64,000 nt of DNA. It comes from Ptychodera flava (Eukaryota > Hemichordata > Enteropneusta > Ptychoderidae). Below the pieces are notes generated by a model that did not search any database, was not told the DNA's origin, and saw nothing but the letters and a program-made list of their open reading frames with translations. Each line of letters begins with the position of its first letter. Position 1 is the stretch's first letter. The stretch covers positions 29,725,041 through 29,789,040 of the forward strand of contig NC_091931.1 in NCBI RefSeq assembly GCF_041260155.1, given 5' to 3'. This document shows, piece after piece, positions 11,961 through 25,364 of this stretch. Made by a program: the position numbers and the translations under genes.

Positions 11961-14900
11961 ATGGCCCTACTATGTTTGTCAAAGTAAGCTATAGGCTGGG
12001 AAACAATTACGCAGTGCCTTGCCTAACCAAAATGAATAACTTTATGAACTTTTCTTGGCCTACATAGGCAACATCAAACTCATTTTTCTTCATCAATGTC
12101 ATCTTGTTTCTTTATAAGGATGTATATCAGATAAAAGACAAATAAAATGGTTATTTTGTCCTTTATCTTGAGGTGTGTATTGCTCATGCGTGGATAAGCA
12201 ATGACGTTAATTATCGCTTCGGCCTTTCTTCCTAAATAGCCACCGTATGATTTAGGAATGTAAATTTGAAAGGTTTATATTGTTTACGGGTGATCAGGTC
12301 ACAAGCTACGTCATCGATCAGGAAAACAATGGAAGGCGCTCTACAACACACGAGTTCTCCTTAAGTTGATTGTGCTTGCCGTTAGAAATAAATCTTGGAT
12401 TTCAGTGGAATACAAAAGGAAAAAAGAAAAAAAGAAAAACTCGGTCACGTTCCAAATATGTCCTTGGAAATTGAAATTGAAACTTTTAGATATTGACGTA
12501 GTTCACAAGGCGTTTGATGCAAAGAACACACGTTTTTCCAAAAATAAAATTATAGAGATTTAAGTAGAGGGATATCGGTCTGCTCATAGGCTGGTTGCCC
12601 TCAGTATTCCTTCATGATATACGAAGTTCAACACTACGGGCATTAAAGAAATCCGTCGGATGTATAATATATTTGACAAAATATTTTCATTGAAAGTTTT
12701 GGAGATTACAATTAACGCAAATGCTAATTGTCAGCGGAGAGGACATCGATGGTTCCACTACGGAATAAAAAGGGCACAATGTGTTCTTCAGACTTATCAC
12801 ATCCAAGAGATCACGTGATGGTGGTACAAACAAACCCATGTATAAAAAAGCGTACGCGAAATTAACGAACTTTTATGAGCGTTTTGTTCATAACGTGATC
12901 CATTCGAATTCCGGGTTTAATCTTTTTCAAATTTTGATGAAAATATCTAAATGAAACTTTTCAAAAACATTTGACATATATAATTGAACATGACCCAAAC
13001 GCAAGTAAAATATTTACTGCAATCACCAGAGAATTATTTTAAATAGACACATGTCTAAGGTTGCATTTCACAGAACATCTAGAATTTATGTTTTTCTTGA
13101 AGTGAAAAGTGAATATACTTCATCTTCTATGTTGAGCGACAAAATTGATCTTGTGACATACGGATATTTTCCATTTTTTTTTCAATTCAGAGAAAAAAAT
13201 AGGAAAGTCGACGTCGTTTGTGGCTTGATTGCCCTTTTAAGGGACGATGGCTGTAACTGTTGTCAGAATGTCAACATATTTTTTCCACAAAGCTTCTCAA
13301 TAAAGAATGTTGGAATACTGAGTATTTAGCCATGCAAACACAACACCTCCTGTAGAATGTACAATTTCTGTTGCTGACAAATGAATTCGAGTACAGCGGT
13401 AAGCTAAGTTTACAACAAGAAAATCGGGCAAACGCACAGGCAGCCTTGCGAAGTTGAACTCTGTTCTTTGTTGCTAGGGCAACAAGCAGAACAAAGGCAT
13501 TAAAAGACACTGTGTGGTACAGCTATTAGATCTTTAATAAGTGCACATTCTAAGTGACAATTAAAGTCATTATTTCATTAAACTTAGAGGTAAGACTCAA
13601 GAAGTATGGAACCGTTCAGGACAGTTTTAGATATTAATAGAATCCTAGGGATCCAATCACTTCAAAAAATTGTGCCTCCCCACCCCTGCTAAGAAAACTC
13701 CCATTGTTTACATGTTAGTTTCTCTGGGGTCTATGACTTTATACAATGTTCCGAGGTGCGCCAACTGCCCTTCAAGAATACACAATAAATTTTCCGCTCC
13801 ACTGTCTATGCTTCGAGTCGATGTAGCACATCGGAAATGTATAATAGCAATGTCTATAAAACAATTGAATGTCTGTATATATAAAGTATATTTTCTCTCC
13901 AAAGAGCGACTTCATGTAAATAGAACATGTAAATAGAAATCTATTTTCGTCTTTTCACTCCAAGTCGGGAAATCTCAAAGAAGTTAAGTTGTGACGTGAC
14001 AGTGACAATGTCCTCTTGGGTTAAGTCGTTAACTCGTACGGTCTATATAGTCATGATGATCGCACTTCATACAATGAAGGCGATACCATATGTTGCGTTT
14101 GCATCGATTGGTCACTGACTTTCTTAAAGAAATGAATGTAATCACAGGGCATAATTTTGAAATAATTGAAACTGCAGACTTGAACTAAGTCTAACTCAAA
14201 ATTAAGGTGGCGTTGCATAAAACACAGCGTTATCTGCTCAAAATCACAAGATTCATTCAATTTTCATCACTTTGTTGACTCAAGATCAAAATATTGGTTA
14301 GGGCACAGAGTATTGCAGGCAGTATTCGTCATTTATGATCAATCAATCAATGTCATGTATTATTTTTTTCATAATCCAAGCCTTACCTGTGTCGTGTACC
14401 AATTACTTTACCCTCGCTGTCTCTGTATAGTATTTCAAAGAAAACAGTCCATACCTGTTAATTGCCCTACCCTAATCCCCTTCATTAATTTGGTCTACCG
14501 ATCACCAACGAGGGGGCTTATCGCCCTGACCAAATAACTCGTTAGCAGCTCATCCGCGACAAGTGTAAGGCTAGCCTTGTAGAATAAAAAAAGAATATAT
14601 GACATTTATTGATCATAATTCCCAGACGGATAGTGCCTTCAATACCCTGTGGTTAGGGTTACCTTTTAGCATGACAATCAGTCGTAAGTTGGATTAGAAG
14701 TTTTTACATCATGTACTTCAAATACTATGCAACAAAAGAAACAATTTTGTTTGGCAATAAATTTTTTAAATTTTGAATAAGAATGACTTCAATTTTGATT
14801 ATCATGATTTTAATCACTTTTTGAATGTCAGTCTTTCAAACCCTGCATTTAAGAATGAGAATAGATAATGCAAAAGATAATTGCCCATTTTGCTACATAT

Positions 14901-15114
14901 ACCTTAGTTTGAAATTTAATAAAGTGGTATCAAGTTTTTGACCTAAATTTATTTCTATCATTAATACTAAGATTGAGGTTTTCTACCCCAAATATATACC
15001 CATTCATCCTTCGAGTACACTGCTGCTATCATATCATCTTTGATAAGAAACGTTGCTTTAAAAACAGTATGTTTGTTAGTTCAACGCCACTTTAGACGTT
15101 AAAAACAGGATCAA

Positions 15115-18100
15115 TCATCCCGCCGATGTTCCATTCGCGGCGAGCGCCCAGTCTGGTACTTCGTCCAGCCCCAAAAGCCACCATCCGTAAGTGTTCATTG
15201 AAATGTTTACCACGGTGAGACAAATAACATTCATCATAACGCCAGTCTTTATCTATAAAAAAAAATCGTTGAATTTTTTCTGTAAGATCGTTTTAACCAC
15301 GCAGATAAAAGCTAAATGCAATTTTACGTTTCTAATGACAAAAACTGTTACAGCCAGAACATTTTTGTTCAGAAATGAAAAAATACAACAAGCAGAATTC
15401 TTTAGCGTATATTTCTCAATGCAACATTACTCTGAAAACGTTTACTTTGCGAAGTTGGCGGGTATAGTAATTTTCAAACCTCTGAGTCCAAACGTATAGT
15501 AGGCTGTATTTGAAAATTAAAATTATGCGCGGTCTAATACAGGGAAAACGTCGACATAGTCGTTCATATCGACGGAGATTCGATGATGCACTCCAAAACT
15601 TCCCTACGTTTCACGAGATAACTGAATCTTACCATTTGGAAGGTTGTAACGCTCTCGAAAGATATTACGAGAGCATTGACGAGTGAGCCGGCAGGTAAAC
15701 AGAATGCAAAGTTGATAGATAACGTCATGGACATTACTAAGTAGTAGGGGTGTATGCCTTGGGCGAGAGCCTGTAAACCGGAAGAAGGACACGTGAAATT
15801 ATGAACAAACTGAGATAAGGCTGCGATGAAGTTCAAACTTCCGGTATTATGGAACTTGCGTTTGTAAAAGTGTCACCGGAAATTTTTGTATTTATTTTTG
15901 TGACCAATTAGTTAGATGGTCACAGATTCTATGTATACTGGTAAAATACTTTAAAAAGTATTATCAAATATTGAGGATTGGATTGTGTTCATTGTTGATA
16001 AGCGATTAATTCGAGTACACAAAATAATGCACGTTATTTTATCCTAAAGGATACAGTAATCGGAACTGCCCTCAACGGTCGTAAGGGACCCATATCACCA
16101 ATGTAAACACTGTATCCAAGGTACGATGGTGATTGATGAAAGTTAAAACATGTCTGTCATAATCTACATCGTATGATTTAAATGTATCAGCTATGATGAT
16201 GAGGTGCATCTAGATATCGTGCACGAAATACATTGATTGTAAACAAAAAGCTCGCACAGGCGCAGTTCCGACGACTGTTTCCCTTTAAATAAACAAACTT
16301 CTTTCTCCTTCCAAATTCTGCTTTTTTGTTTACAAATCCAGTATCCTTCTCAGACACTGGATGATATCCTTCCGCATTTTGAAGACAAAATCTGTTCATT
16401 ACCAACATTCGCTGCACGCTATTGGAGGCTGTTTTTGAATATAGGTTTAGAAATTTACTGACTCAGAAAAATGCTACGTGAATTAGCTCAAAAAGTACAC
16501 ACTTCGTATACTCACAGTTTGAGTTAGTACTGGTATGACGATGGCAATTATAACAGAAGAGGTCATAAACTCCGTGAGGATTGAACAGACGACGGTCACG
16601 ATCAGCATCACCAGCCAGGGTGAAAGTTCTTTTAAAGGAGCAAACTGATCTTCTATTGAACTTGTTAGTCCCGTGACCTTGAAATGGGATTCAGAGATTA
16701 GAAGAGCTGGCGAGATTGAAGAAATGGTTTTGGAGAAGCAAAGGAGAGAGTTTTAGGGTGTTTTGGATTACTGTTGCATGGACAAAAGCTGGTAGAGTTG
16801 ATCACATTAAGCGTTCTGTCTCCCCACTTACCCATGGCCAATGCGCCTCGGGGACAAATAGTTGGACTCTTAAATTTTTACAATTCTTTTCTGATCTACC
16901 ACTTGTGCATGGGGGCTCATTTTAATGCTCTTGGAGAAAGAAAAAACTTTCATCGGTCTGGTTTTTCGAAAATCCGAAATTTAATTTTTTCCGGATTGAG
17001 TTAACACAGAAATGGCGGCCATTTTGAATTTCAAATATCGCAAAATGTCGGGTAATTTGTTTCGCTAGTTCCGAACTTTGCGCGGTGACCCCTGATTTTT
17101 ATTTTTGATTTCGTAAGAGAATGATTGAAAGTTTCATTTAGGAAAGTTTGAGCAGAAGTTTAAGTCTTTCACTTTTGAGGCGCATACTACCTTAAGTAAC
17201 CCGCCCCGCAAACATCAATTAAGGCCCTTTTACAAATTGGTGGCAGCGATGAAAGGAAGTTATAGAGAAAGCGAAAAGTGGCAAGGGAAGAGAGATTTTA
17301 TGACAGTGATGTTAAGGAGAGTGCTAAAGAGACGAGACGCACGAAACTGGAAGCATTAAAACATCAGGAATCTTTTCGTTTCATTTAGAATCGAACGAAA
17401 TAGCTGGTTAGTTGCTTTTCCTGCAAATACTTTGAAATTATTTGATACTTTTAATTCGGTGAAATTACAGACTGTTGACTCTGCACGCCTGAGACCCACT
17501 CGACATCACAATTGTGCAGAATGGCGGTGCTCCTTACTACCTTCATTGCTTGCACTGTCGATAGAAGTCCGCCAAGGTACAACACTATCCCCCAGGGTAC
17601 CGAACTCTCGCTGCTTTTCCATTCCAGCAACCCGACGTACGGTTTACGATCATCTGTGGAGAAGAGCGTTGGTATATCGCAAGAACTTGATCACAGTAAC
17701 AACATGATGTCACTGTCAAAACCAGACAAAATTTCACATGATTTATTTTTTCGATACAATATCGTAAACAGCAGTACAGATTCCATCGACTGGTACCCGG
17801 CTTTTGTGTGAGGGAGTACGTACATTCAAAGACATGGTTGTCGATTTCTGGAAAAAAAGTGTCCCTTCGCCTGAAATGTTTATGCCCGTGATTCATGAAA
17901 GGATGATAGTGCTGGTAACTGCCGCTTTGAGAAAACATATTACTGCTAACCTCGAATGTTGATGGACGGTTTTTCACCAGGTAAGGCATAGCAGATTAGA
18001 GCAACACCGGCAGTGACGGTACTGACTTGCACGTACCTACAATGTATACATAACATGAATAATTTATCGTGACTGTCATTAATGTTAGACACAGTAAATG

Positions 18101-21100
18101 CTATCGATGGTGTTTTTGCAAAAGTATTTTGTGAAATATTTTTGAAAAGTTCACAACTCTCAAAGTATGACATATTCTGGTATATTCAAACAAACCGATT
18201 GTGCAAATTCCTTCCAATGCAACTACAGAAACTCGCGTTACACTTTAAAACCTCGATGAAAATTAGTACGACACTTCACCATCAGTTTTAAAGCATTAAT
18301 TAAATGAAAATTTTAACTGCGTTTGGTGTTCATTAAAAAATATGATTTGAATCGGATTTTTTGACTTTCAATGTTGGGATTTCATGGTTATAATGAAATT
18401 AATATATAGGTTTGTTCGTATTGACGAAAGAGGGCATTTGTTTTTACTAGCCGAGATGCAACTAGAGCTCAGTTTTGAACTCTATTTCTACTCACCCAGG
18501 CATAAACCACGAACTCCATCCGGGCATGAAATTTGGGTCTTCGAAAAACCAGATCACAATTAACACAAGGAATACGACGATAATCATTTTCTCTGCCCAT
18601 CTTGTGAAAAAATGAAACACAGAAATCGAGCTATTGTTCTGTACCATTAGAAAATAAAGCCTTACTATCACCAAATATTCATATAACTGAAAATGCGTCG
18701 CAGTAACGGGAAGGCTTTTAGACACAAAAGTGCAACATGTCTTATTTGCACCAAAACAAGTGAGTGATTCTTGGTGATATTTTGTCAGCAGAGGTAAACC
18801 AACCAGAAATCAAATATATGCATTGACTCTTACTTAATTGGTCCCAACTTTTCGTATTCTCTTCGGAGAATGCGGACAATACCCGTCTTCTTTGTTGCCT
18901 TTGCTTTCCTTCTACAACATCTGACGACGCTTGTCCTAATTCAAACGTGTGTAATAAGGTAGGAGCAATGATATAATAATATAGGGTTATATCATTTCTC
19001 AATGATTCACTCAATCAATTTTGTAATCGGGTTTACCGATATTGTATGCAGAGAGTATACCCGAGTACTTAGTACACACAAAATTAATATATATATTCAC
19101 TTATTCTATTTTCTTATTGATCTTTGATTCAGTTATTTTTTTCCTCACAAGCAAATTTTGTTCACCTGTAAATAATCGAACTGACTATATAAGGCAGACT
19201 TATTTCACACTTGATTTGTTGATAGATGTAAAATAATTCAATACTTTTGCGTTTTGTAGACGCGCATTTTCGGATCATTGACATCAAATTCTTGCAGTAA
19301 CTTGCTATCCCTGTGTTGACGATGCAAATTTGACATATACCTCTGAATACAGTGGAAAACCCAAAACAAAGTGGGGCCGGATATTTTTTTGCGTGTGGTC
19401 CTCTAGAATCAGGCACAATCGCTGCACATGATACAAATCATCGGCAAATGATGAAAAATGAAAAACAGATCGTGTAGTACAAGAAGGCGTAATATAAATT
19501 CTCTTTGATAAGGCATAGTAGAAATTCCCTTTGACGTTTATTAATAACAGTATATTTCTGTGATAGAAAGATTTCAGTCTTGTTTCTATGGGATTTTTAT
19601 TGGGATATCTCTTACTTACTTCAAATCTAGATAAAACAACGACAGCCACGCCCATCCCAGTATCAGCGATACCAGCTGATTCGGCGCAGAAAACAGTACC
19701 CAGTCACCAAAATTCACTTTCGCTTCGGGACCATAATATCTGATAACACACAAAAATGAAATCAGCAGCAGTTCCAAAAATCATGAAGGGAGGCCCATTG
19801 TAAAGCTGGTGCAAATTCCAAAAAGCCAATCCCATAGTCTTTCTTTTCAACATTTTTCATCTTTCAGATATTCAAACAAGCACAAGCATCGATAAATGCA
19901 TGTGAATACTATCTCAGCATTGACTGAAGTGTGTCACAGCACTATAGTTCATACAAATGATTGACTGATGTGTGTTAAGGAGCCTCGTGTAAGTAGCCCG
20001 GCCGTTAGCAATCTTTCAAAACATAAACCCGTTACTTACATTTCTAAATAAGTGTTCATTAGAATCTGTGTTACAGTTCCCACCATGGAGCCAGCTCCTC
20101 CTATTGTGGTCGAGTAGATTAACCCAAGGTTGAAACATGTTTTCAAGTCTTCATTGGAATATGTTGGCTCCTTTGGAATGCATGTTTCAGTGAGATTGGC
20201 TGTACTCTTGACAATGTGACCTTCTCTTGGAAATGTGATGTTTTCCCTGTGACGCAACATCAAACATTTCCCCTATGTAATTAAGGTAGCATGTGCCTCG
20301 AAAATGAAAGAATCAAACACTTTTGCTCGAACGTGGCTAATGGAAACTATCATCCATTCTCTTTCAAAATCAAAAATAAATATTGTGAAATTTTGGTGCT
20401 CAAGAAACAAGTTACCTTAAACTGACAGATAATTTGAAATTAATGAAAATGACCGCTATCTCTGAGTCAAATCTATGGGGAAAAATTACATTTTCTATTT
20501 TCATAACCTAGTTTTATTTACTCGAAGATCTTCAGAATGAGCTGACACAAATGGTAGATTAGAAATAAAGTATTGTAAAACTTTGAGGGTCCAAATACAT
20601 GTCCCCGAAGTGTATTCTAGGTATACCTTTGTAGTGTACAACAACTCCAAGAAATGTGCTACACGGGACTGGTATGAGCAAACAACCCTAAAGTAACTCG
20701 GTGCACGGATGTGTAGATATTTTGTAGGCGGGATGGGACAGTTGGATGTACAGATTCGATTTGACGAAACTTGAATACTTGAAAGGGAGACTAGAAAACT
20801 GAACTAAAGAGTAGGGACGATTAAGTAACATTGTTGATAAACATCACTAGAATGCGTTGGAAAACCCAAGATTACCGCTTCATCCCGTCACCAGCGTCAT
20901 CAGCTTTCAGAGAGAGATCTTCAATAGGAATGTCCTGACAACTTCGGTTCTCGTCATCGGGGCTAGCCTGTACGAATGAAGAAATCGCGGTAGGTTATTC
21001 CGTATGTGGTGTTGCCTTTCGTTAAAAAGGGGCGTTTCATCATATATCTTTTATTTTTACAGAAAAAAGGTCAGTAAGTCAAATTACAATTTCGGTTGTT

Positions 21101-23338
21101 AAATTCAGACAAAAGAAGCAAAATTTATGATCACAGAGACTGTATGACTTATTATTACAATGTGCATATTTCATTAGTATAAGTACTTTCTGTTGCGGAC
21201 GCTTGAAAAGGTCAATAGGGATTAGTGTGGTCCGTGGCCAAACACTCAGAAACAAATCGCAGAACAAGATTCAGACATACACAGGTAAAATGCTCCCGGG
21301 GGGAAATATTCAAATCCTAAATATTGTACAACGCTGTTTCGGTCTATCACTTGATGGGGCTCATTTTTAAGCCTCAGAGTGAAAAAAACCTTTCCACCTG
21401 CTTGTTTTTGTGCAAATATGAAATTTAATTTTTCTCCATGGAGTTAACTCAGAGTTGACGGACATTATAAATCTCAAGTGTCAGTAATAAGAGCAATTTG
21501 TTTCCCTAGTACTAACTTTTGCACTGTGCCCCCTGCTTTTTATGCGTGATCTCGAGAAGCTAGGAATAATTTAAAGTTTCCTAACAGAAAGTTGTGCAAA
21601 ACTTTTAAGCCTTTCAATTTGTGTACTACCTAAACCGATGTGATCAATTTGCGGGTTTTTAAGGAGTTTCGTAATACCGATACAAAGGTTATGAAAAATA
21701 GTGATTTATGTATCACACGTATCGTTCATCTAACGCTGTAGGATTTTGAAATATGTCACTGTCATTTGGATGGCGGTATCAACAATGAATTCACAATCAT
21801 AATACCTACGTCTTTGTCTGAAGCTGCCAGCTGATCGACCAACGCCGAGACAATGGGTAACATCATAGAAACCAAGGCAAGGTTTAATATCCACATTGAG
21901 AAAAAACCGACCACGGCCATCAAGGCCAGCAATAACCTGAATCAAAGATGTTAACAATGAGTTGTTGTATTTTAACTTGGTAACGGTGATAATAAGCGAG
22001 GGTGTAACCAATTATCGTCATATGCACAATCCCATGGGCAGGCAACTAAAAGTGATCATTCCCTCGCTATAATATCCAATTTACATATAAAAACTACCAT
22101 AATGTTACAACGGAGGCAACTTTGTCCGTTTTATAACGCGAAATTAACCAATAACATGCACTTTTGAAAACTTTGTGAGTTTGTGCGTCTTATTTTCGTT
22201 GTTGTTGTTTTTTCTCGCGCAGAGATGTGTTGATTTGAAATGCTGCGCTTATCGTATACAATCTGGATAACGTGCAGCAATGTGCGCACATAATTTTGAC
22301 ATGCAGCTTTCAGTTCAGTGGACCTGGTTAGATAATGTCGACACATTTATACACGATTCATGAAAATTTATAGTATCAATGCTAAAGTACGAAGTACAAA
22401 ATACCAAGTTCAAGCCCATTGGCTCTCAATGGCTGTTTGCTACATGTTAAATCCAGAAAACACGGCCTTATCACTTCAGATCAGATAAGATGAAAAGTTC
22501 ATCATATGACTGTCTCTATTAGCTTTGTTAAGTTTTAGTGAGAAAAGGTGCACCATATCTTGAAATATAGCATTACATGTCAAAGTTTTCAGCTCTATCG
22601 ATAAGAACCAAATTTATTGAACACTTGATCTTTACTTACCATTTGGGATCTGACCCAGCTAAAAGCAACGCCCTGAGAGCTATTCTGCGGTGAAGCCCAT
22701 AATTTTTCACCGCTGACGCCATCAGAAGTACGCTGATGAAAAGAATGCCGTACTCAACCATGTAATACTCACAGACTTCCGCCATCGTCATGATTTCCAA
22801 TAAAGGGAGCAGCAATAGGGGTATCAATCCTACCACGGGCAGAGGTACGGCTTGCGTGATTAGCAGCACAAGCAGAATGCCCACAACATAGCCACATCTT
22901 GCTTCCTGCAGATTTATGTAGATACTAATTAATTATGTTCCTCTAAAACGTTTTAAACCCGTGGTGTCATCATCCCTCATCTGAATACCTGAAGTTCACA
23001 TATGCCGACATCTGTTGAATAAGGATTTATCCAACGTCCGAAGACATAGCTATCAACAAGGCTTTATATAGGTGAACACAGATAAAGAAACAGTTGTATC
23101 AAAATATATTTGAACTTCAACTACACAGTTTCTGAAAAAGTAACGATCTGACCATCGCTTAAATTGCGTGCACACCTTTCTATGCCGACTTAGAAAAGCT
23201 CACGATACTACATATATTGCTTACCTTTGATTCATAGTTCACCGCCAACAGTGGGCACATCAACAATGGCGTCAGTAAAAATATCAAAATATTCCTCTTA
23301 TAGTACACGTACTTCCAAAAGTCCTTGCACGAGGACAT
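15115..23338 (-). CDS. SLC13-like transporter, copy A (13 exons, complete, 581 aa)
   Basis: Multi-pass membrane protein of the SLC13/DASS (INDY) family, whose known members co-transport sodium with di/tricarboxylates or sulfate. Exons (minus): 23225-23338, 22640-22905, 21810-21936, 20876-20967, 20040-20246, 19620-19739, 18834-18911, 18496-18600, 17951-18036, 17541-17653, 16516-16677, 15633-15770, 15115-15252 (stop TGA). All junctions are GT/AG and the total is 1746 nt, close to human SLC13A2/A5 length. Boundary phases are 0,2,0,2,2,2,2,2,1,0,0,0. Family landmarks: start MSSCKDFWKYVYYKRN, HRRIALRALLLAGSDP after TM3, IGG at residues 248-250, EYEKLGPI, GLLEWK, LTEF, and NTYGWW near the C-terminus, which ends with an NGT glycosylation sequon. 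Odd: the first SNT motif reads LNL (144-146), the second TSS (475-477), GTxPN reads GTVTQ (256-260), and PPNA reads LVNA. A minus-strand AATAAA lies at 14948-14953. Family assignment is firm; substrate unknown. Confidence 0.93.
16831..17195 (+). mobile_element. AAGGTAG-family MITE, copy 2
   Basis: Internal marker GGCGGCCATTTTGAATTTC and right end GAGGCGCATACTACCTTAA are clear; the left end is worn (AATGCGCCTCGGGG). It lies in intron 10 of SLC13 copy A. Confidence 0.7.
20281..20629 (-). mobile_element. AAGGTAG-family MITE, copy 3
   Basis: Starts TTAAGGTAGCATGTGCCTCG and runs in the opposite orientation to copies 1 and 2, ending GTATTCTAGGTATACCTT. It lies in intron 4 of SLC13 copy A. Confidence 0.65.
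21282..21633 (+). mobile_element. AAGGTAG-family MITE, copy 4 (worn)
   Basis: AGGTAAAATGCTCCCGGGG at the left, GTGTACTACCTAA at the right, with family markers such as GAGTTAACTCAGAG inside. It lies in intron 3 of SLC13 copy A. Confidence 0.55.
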
Positions 23339-24812
23339 GGTGGATGTGGACGGCGATAGTAAAGGATATAAAATTAGGAGTCTGGCGTCGAAATTGCCGT
23401 CAGCTAGAAAATACTTTATCCTAGCTAACTGTTGACAATGACCTACTGCATGCCGTCTGGGAGTCTTCGTGACTGTGTTTGCTTAGGTTACGAAGCAAGA
23501 CGGAGCGACAACATATCATATGCAAAGTCTTTGCTAGATGCTAGGTGTGACTACTCGGCGTGGCTCGACGACCTTAACCTTTAATGCGCAGTAACAATAT
23601 AAATTTTCTAATATCTTTTGTTTCACACTATCAATATGAGTCATCGCTATATAAAAGTTTACAGAGGGGTGTTTGTAGGGTTGGTATAACTTTTCTCCTA
23701 TCGAAGTGTGTCGAATTTTCCTGAATTCCAAATCCTTCCAGCCTTAGTAAACATCTCTCTTGGTACTTTTTGCGCACAAACGACTCGATCTGTTAAACAC
23801 AGACATGATGGAAAACAGTTTTTTCTCCTTGTCTGTGGTTAAAATGCTAACATTCCGGCGTACATGTAGCTATAGGTTATACTTGGCAAACTGCACGGCT
23901 CACGGATATGCCAGTGTAAAAACTCAGCGGAACTCCGTTAAACATAGGTAAATGCGTCTCTTGGCGATATTCGGGCGTGCAAATTTTTGCTGCAATACCT
24001 CACCGCTCTGACGCTTTCTGATGTGATGTGGTTTGGTGTGGTGTGGTGTGGCGTGACGTTTTGTCGCCTGGCGTGATGTCACACAGCACTAGCATGACAT
24101 GGCATGGCACGGTATGTTTTAATGTGGTGTAATGTGGCCCGGGTGTGCCAAGGCATGGTATGGTATGGACATGGCAACATTGCGGCTGTACGTGGTGTGG
24201 TGTACATGTGGTGTGGTAATATATCGTATAACTCAAAAATTGCTGGAGAAAATATGTAAAATATTTGGGCATCAATTAAGCAAATGACAGCTTGCCCCCT
24301 CACCCCAAGTAGGAAGGGACATTGCGATAGCTGTACTTTACAGTGTTTTGATACATATTGCAGGGTGATTTGAACGATACCCATTTCAACACAGTCCACG
24401 ACTGAATACAACAAAGCTTACGATTTACACAGCATACCATGGCAACATACAGAAACGTGTCACGACATATGAAGTTGTCCCTTCTTCTCATGTAGAGTTC
24501 GCAAGACCAGGCCCTCCCATACATCAAAAGTATTATCAACCGATTTTCCTTATCTTTCAATTGTTTTGTTGACAGGTTTTCAGCAACATGCATCAACATC
24601 GAACCAACAAATCTGACACATAATCAAAACAATAAAATGTAAATAAAAAGTACATGATTTTGTTTACATTTCTTACACTCGGCGTGTTTGTTTTCTCCCG
24701 GTTCTAAAAATATACAAGTTATGATGAATAGCATATTTATGCGAATACTCCCTAAGTAAGCTTATTTAGTTAATGGAACATTTAGCATTTTACTCCATAT
24801 GAAGGCTATCAA
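23339..24812. other. 5' flank of SLC13 copy A, nothing else recognised
   Basis: Should contain the promoter and any 5' UTR exon of copy A. No TATA box at a convincing distance was identified. The G/T-rich tract at 24015-24215 is the only marked feature. Confidence 0.5.
24015..24215. repeat. Imperfect TGGTG / GGCATGG low-complexity tract
   Basis: Clusters of TGGTGTGG and GGCATGG-like words over about 200 bp. It is strand-biased (G/T-rich) and not a clean tandem array. Confidence 0.6.
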
Positions 24813-25364
24813 CTACGGCAATCTAAATTTTACTCCGGGTTTCGTTGTCTCATTGCCGTTACAATCTATCGCAACCTCAGAAGATTTAATTTTATTGGCG
24901 ATAAGACGTCTAACTAAGACATAAACAAGAACCGGGCCTATCATAAGCAACCTTTCATGGTCGATGCAAATTAGTTCCGAAATGAAACACAGTATCCTCA
25001 TGGTTTCCTCTGACCTTGACAGGCCGTCGCCAACGCATGAACTACAAAACGAAAAGTGATAGTTTAAACTTGTAAATGCTGGCTCATGCTTGCGAATGTG
25101 ATACAGTAATATATACCCTTTTGAATAACAGCAACGATGGGATTTTTCTGTCACACTTTGCGACTTACAAAAGAGCCCTCGACGTTCAATGCCCCGCACA
25201 ATTATTTCAGGGTCGCAAAACACATTGGAATTTTGATTTCGAACCTGTCGATTCTGTAAGTTCTTGTCACAACAAATAACTACAATTTCGTAAATCCATT
25301 GATTTAATGCCACTGGTGTTTGTTGGCTTAACATCTTCAAAGCGATCTGACTCATTCCCGCCAT
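24813..25364 (-). CDS. Unrecognised 183-codon ORF between SLC13 copies A and B
   Basis: The longest uninterrupted frame in the window. The ATG at 25364 has an excellent context (ACCATGGCG on the minus strand) and the frame ends TAG. The product starts MAGMSQIALKMLSQQ, is Cys-rich in the middle, and has a hydrophobic stretch late (LLMIGPVLVYVLVRRLI) followed by a polar tail. I do not recognise a family. Alternatively it holds two exons: a donor-like CAG/GTTCGA near 25243 and an acceptor-like TTTTGTAG near 25036 would join the first 40 codons to the last 70 or so. It could be a chance ORF, and nothing else supports expression. Confidence 0.35.
   Translation of the reverse strand: MAGMSQIALKMLSQQTPVALNQWIYEIVVICCDKNLQNRQVRNQNSNVFCDPEIIVRGIERRGLFCKSQSVTEKSHRCCYSKGYILLYHIRKHEPAFTSLNYHFSFCSSCVGDGLSRSEETMRILCFISELICIDHERLLMIGPVLVYVLVRRLIANKIKSSEVAIDCNGNETTKPGVKFRLP

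Larger units (their letters stand above)
4785..15114. other. Gene-poor region, no coding exon recognised
   Basis: About 10 kb with short ORFs only, none with domain similarity or splice support. It holds MITEs, a 22-bp perfect palindrome (11177-11198) and, near its right end, the likely 3' UTR and poly(A) signal of SLC13 copy A (AATAAA on minus at 14948-14953). Confidence 0.55.

Noticed and set aside
21806-21810. Alternative exon 3 donor in copy A ending GACGTAG
   Set aside because: It would shift the phase and create a stop at the start of exon 4. The donor GTAGGT after GAC keeps phase 0, as in copies B and C.
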